A stretch of DNA of 64,000 bases from Bacillota bacterium (GTDB lineage Bacteria > Bacillota > Clostridia > Oscillospirales > Ruminococcaceae), in assembly GCA_023418925.1 (NCBI GenBank), contig JAEZYS010000002.1, positions 62,001 through 126,000 on the forward strand. Reading direction: 5' to 3'. The notes beneath the pieces were generated by a model. That model did no database searches, was not told the DNA's origin, and was given only the letters and a program-made list of their open reading frames with translations. The position numbers and the translations under genes are program-made. Within the stretch, counting starts at the first letter, position 1. Each line of letters opens with the position of its first letter. This document shows positions 61,368-64,000 of this stretch, one piece after another.

Positions 61368-62249
61368 ATGCTTAAAACATTTATTATTATAGGCGGTGAC
61401 CTGCGATTTGTTTCCCTTGCAGAATATCTTGCAGAAAAAAGTAGAGTGTATGCTATTGGTTTTGATAAAAACATACTTACATCTTCCAAAATAAATGTAA
61501 TTGACAATATAACTTCAATAAGTGAAAGATTTGACTATGTTATTTTACCATTGCCTGCAAGTAATGATGGTGTTCTTATAAATACACCCTATTGTAAACA
61601 AAGTATACCGCTTGAACTTATAACATCAATTATTAAGGAAGATGGTGTAATTTTTGCTGGAAGGCTTTCAAAAGAAATTATAGATATGTACTTATCAAGA
61701 GGGCTTCATGTTTATGATTATGCTGAACGAGAGGAATTTGCAGTAATGAATGCTGTTGCAACTGCAGAGGGTGCTATTCAGATTGCAATGGAAGAACTCC
61801 CCACTACTCTATTTAGACAAAAAATACTAATTACTGGTATGGGAAGAATTTCAAAGGTCCTTATAAAAGTTTTAAAAGGATTTGAAACTGATATTACTGT
61901 TGTATCAAGGAAATACCAAGATATAGCATGGGGAAATATATTGGGGTGCAGAAGTATACATATAAACAGTATAGATGACGATATAGAAAAATACAACATA
62001 GTTTTTAATACAGTACCTGCTGTTATTTTAAATGAAAAACGATTAAAAAAATTGAATAAAAACTGCCTTGTTATTGACTTAGCATCAAAACCTGGCGGTG
62101 TTGATTTTGATACAGCCAGCAGACTGGGAGTAAGAACTATCTGGGCATTATCACTTCCGGGAAAAGTTGCTCCTATAACTTCGGGACACATTATCGCCTC
62201 TACTGTAATTAACATTTTAACTGAAAGAGGGGATTTTAATGAACTGTGA
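61368..62249 (+). CDS. dpaA: Dipicolinate synthase subunit A
   Basis: 293 residues from the ATG nine bases after AAGGGA; earlier ATGs sit too close to that site. Motifs: FIIIGGDLRFVSLAEYLA, YVILPLPASNDG, YAEREEFAVMNAVATAEGAI, ILITGMGRISKVLIKVLKGF (nucleotide loop), DLASKPGGVDFDTA, ALSLPGKVAPITSG. With DpaB it oxidises the heterocyclic lysine-pathway intermediate to dipicolinic acid in the mother cell during sporulation. Confidence 0.94.
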   Translation: MLKTFIIIGGDLRFVSLAEYLAEKSRVYAIGFDKNILTSSKINVIDNITSISERFDYVILPLPASNDGVLINTPYCKQSIPLELITSIIKEDGVIFAGRLSKEIIDMYLSRGLHVYDYAEREEFAVMNAVATAEGAIQIAMEELPTTLFRQKILITGMGRISKVLIKVLKGFETDITVVSRKYQDIAWGNILGCRSIHINSIDDDIEKYNIVFNTVPAVILNEKRLKKLNKNCLVIDLASKPGGVDFDTASRLGVRTIWALSLPGKVAPITSGHIIASTVINILTERGDFNEL

Positions 62250-62838
62250 TATATATCTTCCGGAATTAAAGGGAGTAAAAATAGGATATGCGGTTTGCGG
62301 ATCATTTTGTACTTTTGAAAAGTCATTTTCGCAGGCTGAAAAACTTGCAGATAGTGGTGCAGTACTTACACCTATCATGTCATTTAATGCTTGTGGGATT
62401 GATACGAGATTCGGTAAAGCTGAAGACAATAAACGAAGGCTGGAGGAAATATGTCTTTGCTCAGCAATTACAACTATAGAGGACGCTGAACCAATTGGGC
62501 CCAAGAATATGTTTGATATAATTGTTGTCTGCCCCTGCACTGGAAACACGCTTGCTAAAATAGCATATGGAATTGTAGATACCCCTGTAACAATGGCTGT
62601 CAAATCACACATAAGAAACTCCAAACCAGTTGTTATTGCTATTGCTACAAATGATGCACTTGCAGGATGCGCAAAAAATATTGGTACCGTAATGAATTAC
62701 AGAAACTTTTATTTTACACCTATGAAACAGGATGATACAAAAAACAAGCCTCGTTCAGCAGTAGCTGATTTCAATAAGCTGCCTGAAACAATATTTGCAG
62801 CCCTGTATGGCAATCAAATTCAACCTATATATTATTGA
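62239..62838 (+). CDS. dpaB: Dipicolinate synthase subunit B
   Basis: 199 residues of the flavoprotein (HFCD) fold: KIGYAVCGSFCTFEKSF, DIIVVCPCTGNTLAKIAYGI, DTPVTMAVKSHIRN, ATNDALAGCAKNIG. Its start overlaps dpaA by 11 bases. Supplies the FMN-binding partner of DpaA. The lysine-pathway genes that follow in Bacillus (asd, dapG, dapA) are not here; a terminator and an exporter come next. Confidence 0.95.
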   Translation: MNCDIYLPELKGVKIGYAVCGSFCTFEKSFSQAEKLADSGAVLTPIMSFNACGIDTRFGKAEDNKRRLEEICLCSAITTIEDAEPIGPKNMFDIIVVCPCTGNTLAKIAYGIVDTPVTMAVKSHIRNSKPVVIAIATNDALAGCAKNIGTVMNYRNFYFTPMKQDDTKNKPRSAVADFNKLPETIFAALYGNQIQPIYY

Positions 62839-62851
62839 AGTAAATATAATG

Positions 62852-62887
62852 AGGGTACTACCATAAGGTTATGTACCCTTATTTTTT
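62852..62887 (+). terminator. Terminator of dpaAB
   Basis: AGGGTAC / GTACCCT stem (62852-62858 with 62873-62879) with an inner CCTTA-like pair, then TATTTTTTA. Confidence 0.8.
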
Positions 62888-63007
62888 ATTACACAAGATA
62901 ACTAATGTAATAACCTTAGATAAATTTTACAGCATATGTTTGATTATTTGGGTAATAAATTTATTTTTATTTGCAACAATAATAAAAAATGTATGAGGTG
63001 AGAGTTT

Positions 63008-63655
63008 GTGAGAAAATATTTAGTTACTATTTCAATGACTTTATTACTGACAATAAGTGCATTCGTTATTCCAAACATTATTTTTAATAGTTTTCCAACA
63101 GTAAATACAACAAAAGTTCAGACAATAACACACACAGATTATATTACTGCAGAGGGAGAAATTCTGAAAATTGTCGGCAACAAGTCTTTTGTTAAAATAT
63201 TTGTAAATGAAAAAGATATTAGTAAGGTATGCATAGGCCAGCCTGCTGAAATAACAGGAACTGCATTTCCAAACAGAACATATTCAGGAGTTGTGGATAA
63301 CATAGCCTCATGTGCTTCTAAACAATATATAGGAGCAATTGAAGAAACTGTTGTAATAGTTAATGTTAAAATAACAGATGAAGATGATTACATTAAATCA
63401 GGTTATACTGCTGATGTTAAAATACTGACTTCAGAACCATGTTCTGTAAATATTATACCATATGAAGCTGTCAATCAGGATAACAGTGGTGAATTTGTAT
63501 ATGTACTGAACAGTGGAGTAGCAGTCAGAAAAGACATAACTACTGGAATGGAACTTGGAGAAGGCATTGAAATAAAAAGTGGTTTATCAGAAGATGATAC
63601 TTTACTTGAATCTGATGAGTTAATTGAAGAAGGAAAGCCTGTAAAAATTAAATAA
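63008..63655 (+). CDS. Membrane-fusion (HlyD/MacA-like) efflux adaptor
   Basis: 215 residues from a GTG seven bases after GAGGTG. An N-terminal anchor (RKYLVTISMTLLLTISAFVI) is followed by the beta-barrel and membrane-proximal part (FVKIFVNEKDISKVCIGQPA, GYTADVKILTSEPCSVNIIPYEAV, VAVRKDITTGMELGEGIEI). It is much shorter than MacA because the lipoyl and hairpin domains are reduced or missing. It is followed 17 bases later by a MacB-like permease, so the pair should form a peptide, lipid or drug exporter. Confidence 0.8.
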   Translation: MRKYLVTISMTLLLTISAFVIPNIIFNSFPTVNTTKVQTITHTDYITAEGEILKIVGNKSFVKIFVNEKDISKVCIGQPAEITGTAFPNRTYSGVVDNIASCASKQYIGAIEETVVIVNVKITDEDDYIKSGYTADVKILTSEPCSVNIIPYEAVNQDNSGEFVYVLNSGVAVRKDITTGMELGEGIEIKSGLSEDDTLLESDELIEEGKPVKIK

Positions 63656-63672
63656 AAATATGGAGTTTTTAT

Positions 63673-64000
63673 ATGATAGATTACCTTACAAAGGGATTCA
63701 GATGTCTTTTCAGAAACAAACTGAGGGCATCACTTACCATAATTGGAATTGCTGTTGGAGTTATGTCGATTGTAATAGTAACTACAATCGGATCTATTGG
63801 AAAAAATGAAATTAACAACGAACTTACGGGTATGGGTATGGAAAGTCTTGTTGTATCAGCCTCTTCAAACGGAATAACAGCATTGAAACAGGAACAGCTT
63901 GAATCTATTAGGGATATTGAAAATGTAAAGAATGCCATGCCTTTGATAAGTAGATTATCTACAAGTAAGATTCTTGATAAGCCGTATAACTGTATAATAT
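63673..64000 (+). CDS. MacB-like ABC transporter permease, partial
   Basis: The first 109 codons are present; the gene continues past the window. N-terminal part is typical of FtsX/MacB permeases: IDYLTKGFRCLFRNKLRASL then the first membrane helix (TIIGIAVGVMSIVIVTTIGS) and the start of the extracellular domain (GMGMESLVVSASSNGI). GGAG site. It is predicted to be paired with an ATPase gene further right. Confidence 0.85.
   Translation, partial: MIDYLTKGFRCLFRNKLRASLTIIGIAVGVMSIVIVTTIGSIGKNEINNELTGMGMESLVVSASSNGITALKQEQLESIRDIENVKNAMPLISRLSTSKILDKPYNCII

Noticed and set aside
1..64000. CRISPR array or complete insertion sequence
   Set aside because: No regularly spaced repeats and no intact transposase with terminal repeats are visible; the only recombinase sequences are the two broken serine recombinases.

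Overview
The window is AT-rich chromosomal DNA from a spore-forming, low-GC Gram-positive bacterium. Several genes point to the class Clostridia, probably a relative of the Ruminococcaceae/Oscillospiraceae: PolC, SpoIVB, both dipicolinate synthase subunits, a DUF951 protein, a YerC/YecD-type TrpR relative, HisZ, and the operon order pyrH-frr-uppS-cdsA-dxr-rseP-ispG-polC. The species cannot be fixed from the sequence alone.

Region 1 (1 to about 9600) is accessory DNA. Its left part (1-5704, all minus strand) has the gene order of a filamentous phage (inovirus). From upstream to downstream it holds a candidate ssDNA-binding protein, two small proteins (one membrane-anchored), a major coat protein with signal peptide, a large pIII-like protein anchored at its C-terminus, a pVI-like membrane protein, a Zot/pI-type morphogenesis ATPase, a 46-residue membrane peptide, a small ribbon-helix-helix (RHH) protein, a hairpin-rich spacer, a zinc-ribbon protein, a Rep_trans-type rolling-circle initiator and two small genes. 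A divergent RHH regulator (5936-6103) and an array of TAATATGGTAC sites over the operon promoter form the likely genetic switch. No secretin gene is present, as expected for a single-membrane host. To the right lie a DUF2726 nuclease-like gene, a GC-rich non-coding stretch, a Thr-rich lipoprotein, a coiled-coil protein, a scrap of a second related element and two broken serine recombinases, ending beside a tRNA-Arg gene.

Region 2 (9.7-35 kb, minus strand) is core metabolism: a methionine gamma-lyase-family enzyme, two tandem M42 aminopeptidases with a GNAT acetyltransferase, MurD, a GH13 alpha-glucan enzyme fused to DUF1653, the histidine operon hisZGDCBHFIE (hisA is absent), and the polC / isoprenoid / phospholipid / pyrH cluster. 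Region 3 (35-43.8 kb) has a cyclophilin, IspE, a divergent type IIA topoisomerase pair, SpoIVB and a LacI-type regulator, with strand switches marked by strong terminators.

Region 4 (43.9-61 kb, mostly minus strand) holds an M18 aminopeptidase, a lytic transglycosylase, CoaE, the Sua5-type tRNA-modification enzyme, PrfA, DUF951, an S1-domain protein, RarA, YbaK, GlyA, a four-tRNA operon (Val-Asp-Gly-Cys), a frameshifted methyltransferase, Hsp33, a second methyltransferase, the TrpR relative, LysA, EngB and Lon. Region 5 (61.3-64 kb, plus strand) has dpaA-dpaB for spore dipicolinate, then the adaptor and the first part of the permease of a MacAB-like exporter, cut by the window edge.
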